From Lepus europaeus (Eukaryota > Chordata > Mammalia > Lagomorpha > Leporidae): a DNA stretch of 64,000 nt. A program made the position numbers and the translations under genes. Each line of letters opens with the position of its first letter. The first letter of the stretch is position 1. Location of the stretch: NCBI RefSeq assembly GCF_033115175.1, contig NC_084831.1, positions 11,690,540 to 11,754,539 of the forward strand, given 5' to 3'. Below, piece by piece: positions 10,146 to 25,200 of this stretch. Under the pieces are notes generated by a model. That model was not told the DNA's origin and ran no database searches. It saw nothing but the letters and a program-made list of their open reading frames with translations.

Positions 10146-13100
10146 GTGAGACGGGGCCTCCGGGATTTGGGGCCGGGGGTGAGGCTGGATGAGCCGGCGC
10201 AGCTGGAGAGAGAAGGCCAGTGCAGCCCTGGGAGGTGCCGGGCTCACGGCAGTGGGTTCTCGGTCATGGGCAGGTGCGGCTCCGCGGGGGGCCTCACCAC
10301 ACGTGAGCCGTTGCTGGGGAGCAGTCAGAGCTGTGCTCCTCTCGCCGTTGGAAACTTAGGGTCACACAGCAGTGGTGCCCCAGAAGCAAGGCTGGGACCT
10401 GGGCTTCCCACCCAAACCTGGTTCACGATGTGTCTGTTACCCCACATCTCTCCGTGGCTGAGGGAGATACGAGACAGGCACTGGCATGGGAGAGACTGGG
10501 GCAGAAACCCTGGCTCTCTGGGTGACCTTGGGCAACTGACTCAGTTTTCCCATCTTTGAAGTGGGAACAATTCCTACTTTATAGGGGGTACAAGGTTCGA
10601 TGAGAAAAAAAAAGTGAAAATGTTTGGTGAGGACGTAGCACAGGGCCGGGCGCATCCCTGCTAATTGTTCATTCATTCATTCAGAAACGCCAGATGAGTA
10701 CCTACTGGGTGCCAACCCTGTGCCAGGCTCTGGGTAACGCAAGTCAGAGGAGGAACTCCTGGGAATGCGTGTGGCCACCGCTGCTGTCCTTGCTGGCTTC
10801 CGTGGTGGCCGTGCTGGCTCCCCCACCCCAGGTTGGGCACCATGGGCCACATGGTACCCACGGGGGTGCCCGGGGCCTTGTCTTTAGCAGCCTGCAGCCA
10901 GCAGTGTCTGCTCCCCCAGAGCTGGGGGGCGGGGGGGGACCGAGCCAGAGGAGGAAGAAGCCCTGAGGCCGCGGGGGCCCTGGCTGCCCTGAGAATGAGC
11001 TGCTTGTGTTGGGGACAGAGGGGACGGCGTGCCCAGGCTAGCCCGCCGTCCAGTCCTGCCGGGTCCAGGTCACTGCTGCTTTGTCAGGACAGGGAGCAGG
11101 GGGAAGTTGGGCAAGGAGGCACCCGGAAGGGTGGGGCTCCCCGAGGTCTCGGCCGCCCCAGAACCCTTCCTCCTCTCCCTGGGGCCCGGGATTGAGCGCT
11201 GTCACTGCCCCCCCCCCCCTGCCACGCCTCCTGTCATAGCGGCTGACGGGGCAGGCGATGCTGCATTCCCGCTGGATGGGAGGGGACACTGAGCCTTGGC
11301 GAGGTGAGGGGACCAACCGGAAGCCACAGAGCCCGCGCGTGGGGGAAGCAGGACTCAGACCCGGCGGCCTGGCCCCAGGGCCCTCCTGTGTCCCTGGCCA
11401 GCCCTTCCACCACTCCCGACCACTCCTAACGTGGCCCCAGCCAGCGCCCCGCGCTCCTGGGCTGCTGTCACTCTTCCCAAAGCCAGGGGGGCAGGCCACA
11501 CCCCTCCCCCCCACGTGTGCCCCCTGCCCTGCTGAGGCTGTGCCCTGCCCCTCGGGGCTGGAATCCCAGCGGCAGGAGCAGACGGTGGGGTAGGGGCGCC
11601 GCCCCCAGAGCTGCTCGGACCAGCTGCGTCTGTTCCCAGCTCAGCAAGGCCTCTCCCCGCGTGGGAACATGCGCACAACGGCCTGGGAGCAAGATCCACC
11701 CGGCCAGGGGTCAGGGAGGCCTCACGCCCACGGCCGTGTGTGGATTCTAATCCTTGTAGAGGCTCTGCAAGGCAAACAGCATCAGCATACCCATTACAGG
11801 GACGGGTAAACCGAGGCAAAAACACCTGCCAACATCAAACCAAGACGGGCCTCAGACTCGCCGGCGTCCCTCAGCGCGGTGACAGCTCCTGGCCAAGCAG
11901 TTCCTTCAGCCCCTACAGAGCTCAGGAAAGGCCCGGAGGAGGGAAGGTGTCCAGGGGACACAGCACGGAGGCCAGCGGGCTCTCCTCTTCCTCCCAGTCG
12001 CTCCCCAACAGGAGACTGCGCAGTGTAATCCCAGGGGCGTGGACAGGTCTGCTAGTGTCTGTGGGCCTCAGTTTACCTGTCTCTGAAATGGGGGAATCAA
12101 CACCCGCTGCTGAGTGTGGCCGAGACCGGGTTCCAGGGTCTGGTAGAGCAGTGCGGTTTCCGGGCAAGGCTGCGGGAGTGGCCGTGGCCGCTGACACACA
12201 CGGGGCGCCTCCTGCTGGCGGTCGTGGGTCCCGAGACGGCAGGAGCCCCGGGCCGAGGAAGGATGTTGGAGGCTGGCAATAGAGAGGAAGCCGGGCTGCG
12301 ACACAGGGGTGCCCCCGCCCGGGAGAAACCCCCAGCCCAGGTTTAAGAGCTGGGCACCATGCAAAATGGCCAAAGGAGAGACCTCAGGGCTCAGAGTCGC
12401 ACTCCTGGGCGGTCTCCCCGCCAGGCCCCGCCCCCTGAGCCTCAGTCTCCCCTCCTGGCCCAGGCGTGGGGGCGGGATGCACTGGAGGTTCCGGCCGCTC
12501 GCTCCGCCCCTCTGAAGGAAGCCCAGGGGACTTGGCTCGTTGGCACGTGTGCTGTGGCCCTGTGGTCCCCAGGCTCACTCTTCCTGCTGTTCTGGGAGCC
12601 CCTCGTTCATTCCCCTGTTGGAGGAAACGCAGGGCGTGTGCCCGTGGGCCGTGGTGCCGGAGAGGTCTGCCCGGCACCGGCTTTGTCCCGGCACTGGGCT
12701 TTGTGAGACCAGGGGCACGGCGCCAAGGCAGTGGGCTTCCAGGCTTTGGCGGGAACAAGGGCCTCTCTCTCTCGAGTCCGTCTGGCCGGGCGGCTGCGTG
12801 ATATTCAGAGGCACCTGAGCAAAAAGGCGCTGGGTTTGCGGGGGTGACCCCGGCCCGCGAGGCCCCCCTGGGCACAAGCTGGGCGGCCCCTCTGTAGGAA
12901 GTGAGTAACCGTCCCTGTCCCAGCAGTGTCCTGCGTGGGCCCTCGGAGCCTCACAGCCACCAGGAGAGCTGAGACGTCCATGTCACTCCCGGGTGTAGAG
13001 CAGGGAGGGTCATGGCTAAGGTCAAGGTCACACAGCTTGTGGGCAGCAGCCCAAGGTCATTGCCACTCTCCATCCTGGGAGAGGCTGCAGGACCGCGTCC

Positions 13101-13607
13101 CCTGAGGGCGGAACCAGGGGCACCTGCAGTGCCGTGGGCCCCTGGGTGGCTCTCCTTGCTGTGCCTGCAGGGGAGGGGGACCTGCACTCTCTGCCAGTGC
13201 TGGCGCTGGCCGTCTCCCTGAGCCCGAGAACCAGGGGACCACCCTCAGTGTGGGCACCAGGCTGGAGGCAGGTGGGAAGACCCCGGCCTGTGCTGAGGGG
13301 ACAGGCAGGGACAGACGCTGCTGTAGAAGGAATTGGGGGACCCCAGACCCTCCAGCTTGCCCCACTCACCTGTGTCCCCAGCACAAGGGTGACACTGTGT
13401 GGGGGGGTACGTGAGCACCTGCTGATGGACTGATCCAATGGCAGGGTGGGAGTGGGGGGCTGTGCCTAGCACACAGTAGCTGTTCTTTAAGTGTTTGTTG
13501 AGTGAATAAGAGATCGCAGTCTTGTTGACCTTTGAGCTCCTTTAGTGCTGGGTGCATACAGGGCGCTCAGTTATCTTGAGGGGGGGGGCAGAGCGGGGGG
13601 AGTGGTG

Positions 13608-13638
<31 letters not shown>

Positions 13639-16600
13639 CACACTACTAACCCTCACAAGGGCGTGGTCTTGTCCTGTTCCATGGTCCTGCTGGAAGAAGC
13701 CTCCCCGGCCTTCTCTGGTCAAACAGCCCCATTCTGGGGTGTGGGGTGGATTCAACAGGGGCGGGAGGAGGAGCGGAGAGAACTTTCCAGAGCCCCGGGT
13801 CTGCTGTGAGCCACGCCTCTTGCCCATGTGTTCCCCGGTAACCTCTTGCTTTATAACCCTGGGGCCATGGCTGCCTTCCCATCAGTCCCCACCCTCTGAC
13901 CTCAGAGCCCAAGGGCGCTGCACCTGTCAGCTGCACAGGGCGGCGCCCTGGCCTGCAGCCCTGCCCCCATTCACGCAGCCTCCACCCAGATGGTTCCCTG
14001 ACCGGTCCCCTCCCTCACTCTGCTGGCTCCCTGCCCGCTGCCCATGCAGGTGCATTTCAGCTGGGGCCTTGTCCGCAGAGGCGGGGGTCTGGCTGGGCCC
14101 CTGCCCCATGGCTGCTGCGCTGTGTGGCTGACGAGGGACAGAGCCTCGGTGTGCTGTCTGTATCGTGGAGGAGAGGGAAGGCTCAGCCAGACGCCGGGAG
14201 CACAGGGCCGGGCACACAGTAGGTCTCAGCCCGCGTCTCTCCAGCCTCAGTGTCTGCATCTGTAGAAGGGGCTGGCAGGACAGCTGTGACACAGAGTTGT
14301 CCCGAGGACACAGGTGGAGACGTGTGCGAAGCCCTTAGCACCGTGCCTGGTGCCAAGCAGCGATGGTGGCCAAGGGGGCTGCGCTGCACCACACGGCGCC
14401 CCACGGCGGGACTCAGCAGGGGTCTGAATCAGGACCCCGTCTCTTCCCCCCTGCTCCTGGGACAGCCCCAGCAGCCCAAACTGTCTCCTCCTCCCGCTTC
14501 CCCCACACTTGGGGCTGCACGGCTCCCCTCCTGCAGAACCTCCCGCGGCTCCCAGTTACCGGCCAACTGAATCCCAACTGCAGCCGAGCTCCTGTCCCCA
14601 CCCCCACCTTCCAGCTGTGTCACCGGCTGGGCTTCCTCCTCTCCGCCCACCTGTGTGGCTCCCCCTGGTGGGGACAGAACGTCACAACGAGGCACAGACG
14701 CCCACTCACGCTTCTCTCGGCTTCCCCTCCAAGTCAGGGCAATTCAAGAACTCCCGTTAGCATCTTGTCCTGCGGCTCCGCACACCCCCGCGGGTGTGTC
14801 AGGGTCACCTGGCCAGCGTGTCACAGCCCAGATCAACGGGCGCCACCCCTAGGGTCTCCAGTCCTGTAGGTCTGCGGGGAGCCCGAGAATCTGCATCTCC
14901 AACACATTCCCAGGCGAGGCTGAGGCTGCTGCTCCGAGGACCTTACTTTGGGGACCGCTGGTCCTTGGGGGAAGAACCCGATGCGGGCCCCAGCCGGGGG
15001 GGGGGGGGTGTGTGTGTGTGTGCAGCATCACAGCGCGGGACGCCAGGAAGGCAGCAGTGAGGCCGCGGTGCAGCTGGTGCCAGCCACTGCTTCTCCAAGC
15101 CTCAGTTTTCCCAGCTGCAAAACGGGACTCCCATCGCCCCACCAGGCGATGTGCAAATGCAGGTGAACAGGCGTGCTGACAAAGGTGACCAGCTGACCGC
15201 CCGCTGCGGGTTTCCCTGCGAAGGCAGCCGGCAAGGCCGTCAGGATGGGTGAAGGCACCGAGCCCTCGGTGGCACGGGGGGCGACCAGACGCCCAGATGC
15301 TGTGATGGACAGCTGGAGCCATCGTGATTAAACTCCACGGCGTTTGTGCTTGAGCTGTGAACAACGGTTTTGTATTTTCACGACACGGCACAAACGGGCT
15401 GCTAACTCTTTTATTTTTTCTGAATATTTTAAATGTTTATGTATTTATTTGAAATGCAGAACAGAAAGAGAGGGAGAGAGAAAGAAAGATCTTCCATTCA
15501 CTGGTTCACTCCCCAGATGGCCACAACAGCCAGGGCTGAGGCAGACGCTAGCCAGGAGCCAGGAGCTCCATCTGGGTCTCCCACGTGGGTGCAGAGGCCC
15601 CAGCACCTGGGCCATCTTCCACTGCTTTCCCAGGTGCATTAGCAGGGAGCTGGATGGGAAACGGAGCAGCCAGGACTCGAACCGGCGCTCCGGTGAGAGG
15701 TGTGGCCTCGCAAGCAGCAGCCCCAGAACAGGTCACCTGCTTTTCCTTGGGCAGATTCTGCTTTGGGTTCGGGGGTTTTATGGTTCCTGTCTTCCAAGCA
15801 GGGTTTTGTCTGAGGTCCCGAGATGGAGGGTGGGTTAATTACTCCCCACCCTGTAGCAAATTGTCACAAATTAGGGACTTCAGAAGACACAAACCGAATC
15901 CCTCGCAGTTCCCCAGTCAGAAACCCAAGCCTGGGTCTCCTACAGTGGCAGCGCCACTCAGAGGTCTCCCACAGCCTGGGGTTTGCACCTGCAGGAAGGG
16001 GCGGCGCCTGCTGGGGATAGCGGGTGGGCCAGGCCCTCTCCCACCGGGCCGCTGCCCTCCCTCCCCCGTCTCGCCCGCAGCTCCGCCCCCGAGGACTGCA
16101 CGGCCTTCGGCATCAGTGCCTCCTCAGGGGTGCTCGTGGACGTGGCCCACGGCCCCCCAGCCAAGAAGAAGCCCAGCGGCTCCGCTAAGTGGCCCCTGGA
16201 GCCGGGGCTGGAGGTGACGGTGCGCATGACGGCCGCCAGCACTTTCACGGACGACCACAAGGTGAGTGTGGCAGCCGTGGGGGCCCCGGCCACAGCGTCC
16301 TCGCCGACACCCACCCGGGGCTGCCCAGAGCCCATGGAGGCCGAGGTCTTGGCGAAGTTCATCCACACGGCACGTGTTTAAGGAGCACGTGCTAGGGCCA
16401 ATGAGCGTGTGTGTGTGTGCACATGTGTGTGTGTGTGCGAGATAACTCAGGTGCAGGCGGACGGCCCCAGGGCACTCTGTCCTGCATCGAACTTGAACCT
16501 CCCCCAGCTCTCAGGGCCTTGGCAGGGCCAGGCTCGCACTGGAGACTCCAGGGGGCCCTGGGTCCTTGTCCCTGGCCCACCTCCTGGTGGCTCCAGAGTT

Positions 16601-19600
16601 CCATGACCTGCAGCTGTGTCGCTGGGTCGCAGCCGGTGGCCAGGCGGGAAGCACAAGGCAGCGACAGGGAGCAGAGTTGATGGAAGCCTGCAGTCCCAGG
16701 GCTGGGGGAGGGGCCGTGCACAGCACGTGCCCCCCTCTTCCCGGCTGGGGGCTTCTGTCCCTGAGCCTTGAGAGCTTTGATGGATGACATGGCCATGACG
16801 CTCACGGAGGGTGTTTGATTGACACCTGGGCGGGGCACACTTGGGGTTCTCTGTGCATGTGGCTACAAACCAGACTTTCCGGGCTGGTGCGCTCCCACGG
16901 TACCAGGATACTTCAGCCACAAGTTGAACCGCAAAGTGGGCAGTGCTGGGCAGTCCCAGTGGACAGCAGGGCCCCGGATTTCACCCTTGGAGGGGGGTCT
17001 CGAGGCCTCTCCCCAGTCGCTCATGTGGGATCTCCTGCCTGGCAGCTGCACCCTGCCTCCCCTCCCCGAGTAGCCCCCTCCCCACTCTGCTGTGAGGACC
17101 CTCGCCCACCTGCCCCATGCAGGATGACCGGCTTGTCTCCAGGTCCTTAACCCAAGTAAGGTCGCAGCCACAGGGGTCAGGGACAGGAATGGGTCTGTCA
17201 CCGTCCAGCCTGCCACACCGCCTTTGGCCCCTGGTGGGGGCTCCCAGAGGGCGGGGCCAATAGCCACCTTCTCCTCCAAGGCCACACAGGCTCCTCCCTG
17301 GAGGCACAAAGTTGTCACCCACTGCAGTGCAGTCAGGGAAAACTTCCTGGAAGAAGTGGCAGTCGGAAGGCTGGTACAAAAACCCTGCCTGAGAGAGGGG
17401 AAGAGGAGCAAGAGCTATGTAGAGGGGCGGCCCTGTGCCCACCCCGGATGAGGAGATGGGGAGACCCAGGCCGGGGAAAGAGGAAGTTCTGTGCGGGGAG
17501 AAAGGGAGGTCAGGGACACAGGAGCTGCAACAATAGGTTTGGTAACAGGGGCCCATTTCCCAGGGTCCTCGGCGGGGAGTGAGGCCCCAGGGGCTTCAGG
17601 AAGACCCTGCTGGTGGCAGTGGGGGGAGACTGAAGGTGGGGAGAGCAGAGAGGTGGCTGTGCCCCGGAGAGCCCCCCCCCACCAACCTGCTCTCGAATGC
17701 CCAGAGGACCTGGCCTTGCCTGGAACCCGGGTCCTTCCGCTCGCTATGGCTGCTCCTGGGCTCATCCCCCCCGCTATTGAGCCTTGCTGCCCACCCCCTG
17801 TGTCTCACTGACCCACCCCCCATGCAGAGGGCTCCTTCCAGCTCCGCCCCCTGGGAGCCTCCTCTCCAGCATCAGTCACTCAAGCTGTCTGCCCCGCCCC
17901 CGCCAGCTCTAGCCCACCCTGCCGTCCCCGCGGCCCCTCTGGAGCAGACACAGAGCAGGGGCCAGTGGGTGTTTGTTGACTGACTCAGAGAAGTCACTAG
18001 CGGTCTCCTGCTGACCTACAGGTGCGCATCTCCTACTACGGATCCAAGCCGACACCGGTCCAAGCTCTGCTCTACCTCACCGGGGTCGGTAAGTGACCAC
18101 CAAGGCCCTCTCCCCAAGAAGCCACAGCTGGGGTCTTTACACGGAGCGGAGGTGAGGACAGCTCTGGGCCACTCACACACGGCGGCTGACAGGTGCTCCG
18201 TCCCCACCCGTGAGCCCCGAAGACAGGTGGCCAGCGCGGGGCGGGGGGGGGGGGGCATCGGCGGAGCTTCCCGGGCAGCTTCCGGTCTGTTTCTCTAACC
18301 AGGGAGGGCGTGTGGGTGATCAACGTCTGAGTCTCTACAGCTTTGGGACACCTCAAGTATTTACAACCAAAGCAGGTGACGGGGCAGGCGCCCCTTGGGA
18401 CACCCACATCCCACATCAGAGCGCCGGTCCGGGCCCCGGCTGCTCCACCTCCAATCCAGCTCTGGCCGATGCGCCTGGGAGGGAAGCAGGCGATGGCTCG
18501 GGTGCCTGGGCCCCCGCGACCAGCATGGGAGACCCAGGTGGCGCTCCTGGCTCCTGGCTGTGGCGAGCATCTGAGGAGTGAACCAGCAGATGGGAGATCC
18601 CTCTCTCCCTCTTCCTCTCTCTCTCTCTCCCCTTCTCTCTCTCTCTCCCTTTCTCTCTCTCTCTCTCTCCCTCTCTCCCTCTCCCTTTCTCTCTTTCTCT
18701 CCCTCTCCCGCTCCCTCTCTCTCTCTCCCCCTCCCTCTCTCTCTCTCCCCCTCCCTCTCTCTCTCTCTCCCTTTTTCTCCCCCCCCCCCCCCGCCTTTCA
18801 CACCTTTCAAGATGATGCAAATGAAGGACTAATTCTTGCAAAGTGGGTGATGTTACTTTGTGCAGCGCAGACCAGCATTCCCCAAACCCATCCTGTCAGG
18901 GACGTCCTGGGCGCGTGCTCCTTTAATAGTTTTCTCTAAACAAGCAGACAGGAAGCTCTAAAGCCTGACCTCATCTCAGCCCGAGTCTCGTGCTGCTGCG
19001 TACCTGTGTGTGACGTGTATAAACAGCACAGGACCGCTCCGCGTCCTGCAGTCACATGTCAACAGTCACTGCAGGGGCTGCACATTTAGTCCTTCCAGCA
19101 AGGTAACGGAACTGGTGCAGTATGATCCCATTTTCCGTATGGGAAGACCGAGGCACGACAGGGAAACAGACCACTCAGCCGGTTAGTGAAGAGCCTGGAA
19201 GCTCCGGCCGCCCTCTGCTGCTCTGATACAGGGTCACCCAGGACAGATCATGGCAAATGACAGGCAGAGTGGACAGTGAGAGAGAGAGAGAGTCAGGGAG
19301 AAAGGTCTTCCTTTGCCGTTGGTTCACCCTCCAATGGCCGCTGCTCCGCAGCTGATCCGAAGCCAGGAGCCAGGTGCTTCTCCTGGTCTCCCATGCAGGT
19401 GCAGGGCCCAAGCACTTGGGCCATCCTCCACTGCCTTCCCGGGCCATAGCAGAGAGCTGGCCTGGAAGAGGGGCAACCGGGACAGAATCTGGCGCCCCGA
19501 CCGGGACTAGAACCCGGGGTGCCGGCGCCGCAGGCGGAGGATTAGCCTGTTGAGCCGCGGCGCCAGCCAGCAAATGGGATTGAAGTTTCTTTTGGTATCA

Positions 19601-22161
19601 GCAATGTCTGGAATGCATGCAGAGTCGCTTCACACAGGCATCTTCCCTGGATTCTCCACAAGCCCCTTGCCCGTGGCCATGGCGTCTGAGAGGCCATCAG
19701 GGTCCATCTGACGTGGGCCAGGGTCACAGGGCCACGCCGTGGGGCGCAGGGGCCCGGGTCGTGGGAATGGCGCATTCTGATGGGGGAGGACTGACTGTGA
19801 CACCGGCCTTGTCAGCCATGCCAAGGCTGTCACAGCTGGGCGGGGCTGGCATGGCCACCACCCCGAGGTCACCGGGGCCAGGGCTGGGGGGGGGGGGGGC
19901 TAGGATCCTTCCAAGCTTGCAGGGGCTCCACTCGGAACCCCCACTGGGGGGCGGGGGCAGGGACCAGGCACGCAGGGTCCAGCTGATGGCACAGTGGCCC
20001 CAGGAGCTCTGCTGTGCTGAGTGGCAGCCAGGCTGTGGGGACAGGGGCGGGCAGGGTGGGGGTGGGGTTCATGATCTGCCTCTCCTCTGACCGACAGGGA
20101 GAGGGGTCCCCACCTTGGGGAAAGGGCCTGGCCGTCTGGGACCAGGGTGGATGCCCCGCCCCGTCTGTCACCAACCTTCTCCCCTTCCTCGGTGGGATTG
20201 CAGAACTGTCCCTGCGCGCCGACGTCACCCGCACCGGCAAAGCGAAGCCCACCGGAGCCTCGAGAGGCCAGGTACTGAGCCACCTCCGCCCGCCGAACCC
20301 GCAAGGGGCCTCGGCGCTCCGCTGGGCTCGCCCAGGGCGCCCCCGTGTGGCGACCGCGTGAAAGGCGGCATCCCCTGTTAATTGTAAAGAAAGACAATTT
20401 AGGGAGAAAATTCGCGCCACCAGCACCGTGTGGGTTTAGTAATTTCCCAACTCTTTCTCAGGGTCGCACTGCCATCGACTGTGGGTTCAGAGCAGGCGCT
20501 GTCCCGCACCACGGGGACTTTAGCCCAGTTAACGCCCCGCACAGAGCATTTGTGGCACCCCTGCCCTCTGGGCCAGAGTGACCCCCAACCCCACTCCCCA
20601 CCCCCGCCTAACCCGGGGTGGTGCCTATGGAAGTGAGCGATGGAGACGGGAGCGGTAGGAGCTGGGGGCCGGGAGACGGTGGCCCCGGCTGCAGACGGAC
20701 CCGGCCACCGGCCACCGGCCACCGCTCACCTGCAGTCCTCGAGGGCGTTGGAGAGCGTCCCTGAAGCCCCAGGGTCAGGCTGGCATGCGGTGCGCACTGC
20801 CGGGAGCTCCATTCTGAGGATCGGACCGGTCAAATCCGGTTTACTGCCCTGGGCTCCCCGTCTGCATTTTGGGTGGATCTGTTTGGAGGCGGCACAAATC
20901 CACCGTGAGAGCCGGGAGTTAGGGGCTGAGCTGGAGGGGGAGGGGGCTGCGGCCGGATCCTCAGTGCGCCCGTCTCCCCCGTGCCCGCAGAGCTCCTGGA
21001 CCTGGGGCCCTCGCGGGCAGGGCGCCATCTTGCTGGTGAACTGTGACAGAGACAACCCCACGGCGTCCAGCAGGGACTGTGAGGATGAGGAGGTGTTGGA
21101 CCACGGAGGTAAAGGCTCGGCCTGAAGTCGGGCTGAGTGAACCTGTCGGGTGATAGGTGAGGCGGTGGACCAAGGTCCAGAGAAGGCAGGTGACCCGCCC
21201 AAGGTCACACAGCAGTCGGGGAAGCGCCGTGGCTGTTTCTCCTGACGTCTCCCACGGGCGCCTTCTTCCGTGCCCTGGCCGCTGCCAAACCCAAACTTCC
21301 GGTCTTGGGTCAAGCTGGGAACCCGCCGTGTAGCCCAGCGCACCCTGGTCCTTCCGGAGGACTGACTCCTCTGACCTTCAACACCAGCTGCACAGACAGG
21401 GAAACCGAGGCACAGGGCGGGCCAGCAATTCTCCCCAGGTGTTGGCAGACCTCGGACCCGAGCCTTGGCCTCCTGGGGTCTCAGGCCACCTCCTTCTCGC
21501 CCCAGACCTGAAGGACATGTCCCTGGTGACCCTGAGCACGACGACCCCCAAGAACTTCTCCGCCACCCACCAGCTGGTGCTCCACGTGGCCAAGTCTGAG
21601 ATGGACAAAGTGAGGGTGTTCCAGGCCACCCGTGAGTCGCCCGGGCTCCTCCCCTTCCTGCCCCAGCCAATGGGGTGCCGCCTCTCCAAACACCTGCTCC
21701 GAGAGGAGTTCCTGTGCCAGGCTCTAAGAACCCGGGGTGGAGGGGCAAGCAGCGAGCAAGACAGAAACACCTCTGTCCGCCTCCTTTAGAAGGGAGACGC
21801 GGCCGGCGCCGCGGCTCACTAGGCTAATCCTCCGCCTTGCGGCGCCGGCACACCAGGTTCTAGTCCCAGTCGGGGCACCGATCCTGTCCCGGTTGCCCCT
21901 CTTCCAGGCCAGCTCTCTGCTGTGGCCAGGGAGTGCAGTGGAGGATGGCCCAAGTGCTTGGGCCCTGCACCCCATGGGAGACCAGGAGAAGCACCTGGCT
22001 CCTGCCATCGGATCAGCGCGGTGCGCCGGCCGCAGCGCGCCTACCGTGGCGGCCATTGGAGGGTGAACCAATGGCAAAAGGAAGACCTTTCTCTCTGTCT
22101 CTCTCTCTCACTGTCCACTCTGCCTGTCAAAAAAAAAAAAAAAAAAAGCAGGGAGACGCTT

Positions 22162-22206
<45 letters not shown>

Positions 22207-25200
22207 CTCACACACACACCTCTTGTTCACAGAGACTTTGATTGACACATGCAGTCACTTGTTCTGGAACATTCTGCCAATCAGAGACAGCTGTAACTGG
22301 CAGCTCAGAAGCACCTGCTGCTGAGCTCCGGGCACAGGCGTGGAGCCATGAACCTGCCGGGGCTGTGTGGGGGGCTGGGAGAGAAGATGGATAAAGGCAT
22401 GTCATGGGGTGGAGGGGGGAGCCTGGAGGGGGTGGTCAGGGCAGGCTTCCCCCACGAGGAGGCCTCCGGGCGGACGCAGGCGCAGGAGTGGCCTGGCGCT
22501 CCCGGGGAAGGGGACAGAGCTGCAAGGCCCTGAGCAAGGCAGGAGGCCGGTGAGACTGGAGCCCAGTGTACAAGGGGCAAACTGGTGGGCGAGGGTGGAG
22601 AGAGGACGGGGTGGGGGGCAGACCAGGCGGGTATGGACCGTGGCCACCACGCGGAGGGAGGTGTGAGAGGCCGTGGTGGGGTTTCTGCAGAGCCAAGGCT
22701 CACTCCAACTCCAGACTCCGTGACAGACCCCCTTCTTGCCTCAGCCCAGGCATCCCCTCCTCCAGGAAGCCCTCGGGGCTTTCTGCATCACTGCTTGGGT
22801 AGTCTTTGTTCCGCTCTACCTACCTGTGCGCTCTGCAGGGCAGGATGAGGACTCTGACCCCCAGGTCCCCCCACTCCTACCCCAGGTCTCTCCTGAATGA
22901 ATGAATGAATGAATAAGTGATGTGAACTGGACTTCCTGCAAAGTTAGGGTCGGCTCTGGCGCTCCCCGTCCTGGACCCCCAGCCAGGGGAGCGATGTCCC
23001 AGCTGCGGCTTTGGGTCCTGGGGGAGGCTCGAGCTGGATTCCGCTGGGAGGGCCCTTGGGGATGACACGGGGCGCCCAGCGCGGGGACAAGAAGGAGGCC
23101 CCGGCGCCAGGCCTGCGGGCCTGAGCCTGCCCGCCTCCTCCCCAGGCAGCCAGCCGCTGTCCAGGTACCTGGCGGTCCTGGGGCCCCAGCAGCCGTCTCA
23201 CGTCCTGGAGCTGCCCGCCGGCCAGCACCACACCGAATTCTATGCCGAGGGCCTCTCCTTCCCCGACACCGGCTTCCCAGGGCTCATTTCTCTCTGTGTC
23301 TCCCTGCTGGACACGTCCAACCCGGTAGGCCAATCCTGCAGCCCAGAGCGGGGGCCCGGGCAGGGCAGCGGGCGGTGCTGCCCCCCACCCCGTGCTGTGA
23401 CACCTCCCTGCCCCGCCCCACCCATGCAGGAGCTCCCCGCAGCCCTGGTTTTCCAAGACCGCGTGACCTTCCGCGTGGCCCCCTGGATCATGACCCCCAA
23501 CACCCAGCCGCCTCAGGAGGTGTATGTGTGCAGGTGAGGCCCCGGAGCCCAGTGGGGAGCTCTCGCGCGGCAATGGGAGAGTCTTGGTCCTGACCTTGAC
23601 CCACTGAGGGCCTCCGGCTTGCTTGGGACCCTGCGGGCCAGGACACAGGCCGGAAGCCAGTGAGGCTGGGCTGCCGCTCCAGGGCTGTCCCCGGTGGCCT
23701 GGCCGGGCCACCCAGCAAGGTTCCTGCGGCAGGCATGGGGACAGGCCTCAGCAAGACGGGACCAACCCAGCAGGGGGCTCTGGTCAGGCCGCAGCCACCT
23801 CCAGAGCGCCTGTGCGGGCCCCCAACCCTCCCACCCCCACCCCCACCCTGGGCCCGAGCTCTAAAATCCAGAGCCCCCAGGAGCCGCTTGTCCTCTCTCC
23901 CTAGGGTCTTGGAAAATGAGGACTTCCTGAAGTCGGTGGCAGCGCTGGCCAAGAAAGCCAGGTGCAAGCTGACCGTGTGCCCCGAGGAGCAGAACATGGA
24001 CGACCAGTGGATGCAGGTGCGCCCCCCGCCCCCGTCAGCTGTGAGTTACGGCCTCCCGCAGGGACGCTGCCCTTCCTTTTAAAAACAAAGACAAAACAAA
24101 GATTTATTATTTATGTATTGAATTTTGAAGGCAGGTTGACAGAGAGAGAAAGAGAGAGAGAGGGAGGTCTTCCATCTGCTGGTTCACTCCCCAAATGGCC
24201 ACAATGGCTGGGTCTGGGTCAGACCGAAGCCAGGAGCTTCTTCCTGGTCTCCCGTGCAGGTGCAGGGGCCCAAGCACTCGCGCCATCTTTCCCAGGCCAC
24301 AGCAGAGAGCTGGAAGGGCAGCCGAGCAGGTGCCTGAGGCAAGCAGCGGCTCTGCCCCTCCCTCCTCCCAGCGCCTCGGTCACCTGCCCTCCCGCCTCCC
24401 TGTCCCTCCACCCTCCTGCTGGGCTGAGCTGTGTGAAGTGGCCGCTAGCCCTTGTCTTGACCCACAAGGACGGAAATCCTCGATGGCTCCATGTAGCCCT
24501 GGTTCAGAATCGCGTTCACGTCCAGTCCCACCCCCGCCCGTCTGCAGAGGAGGCAGGATTCATACTCGGTTCCTGTCTGAAGCTCCCCTGTACCCTCTTA
24601 CCACCACAGGGCTTGGCCCCTCGGGGGGAGTGGGAGGGGGCGCTGCCCTCGCTGGCCTCCCGGCCTTGGCCTTGCAGCCCTCCCCGCAGGACGTCTGAGT
24701 CCCCACAGACCCCCCCACACCTACCAACACTGCCCACTGCCCAGCCTCCTGGCTCTCAAGGACAGGGCCGGGGTCTCCCTCCCTGTGGGCCCCGGCACCA
24801 GCAGGAGCAGGAGTGAACAAGCTCCGGGCGGGCCCCCTCGACAGGCTCTGCTTGCTGGGGTCGAGGGTCTCTTGCTGGGGTGAGAGCCTGGAGGGCTCCC
24901 TGACCCCGTCCCGGTGCCGCGGGCTGAGCCTCCTGCCCGGTCTCCCCCTCCCTCCCTCTCTCCATGCAGGACGAGATGGAGATCGGCTACACCCAGGCCC
25001 CACACAAGGTGCTGCCCGTGGTCTTTGACTCCCCGAGGGACAGGGGCCTGAAGGATTTCCCCATCAAAATCGTGATGGTACCTGCCGGGGCGGGTGTGGG
25101 AGGGACACAGCCTGCCAGAAATAACACACATGCACACACACACACACACACACATCCCGCGCACCTGGGGATGGGGGGGGGTGCACAGCCTGCCGGAAAT

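Larger units (their letters stand above)
10146..16080 (+). other. PADI4: PADI4 intron 1
   Basis: Longest intron of the gene. It holds several MIR fragments, a GA repeat (13607-13637), a G-run followed by TGTG (15000-15020) and one SINE (15426-15692). No other coding exon was seen. Confidence 0.8.

Noticed and set aside
20726-21748. 340-codon open frame on the - strand
   Set aside because: It lies antisense across PADI4 exons 5 and 6, has no family resemblance, and is explained by high GC.
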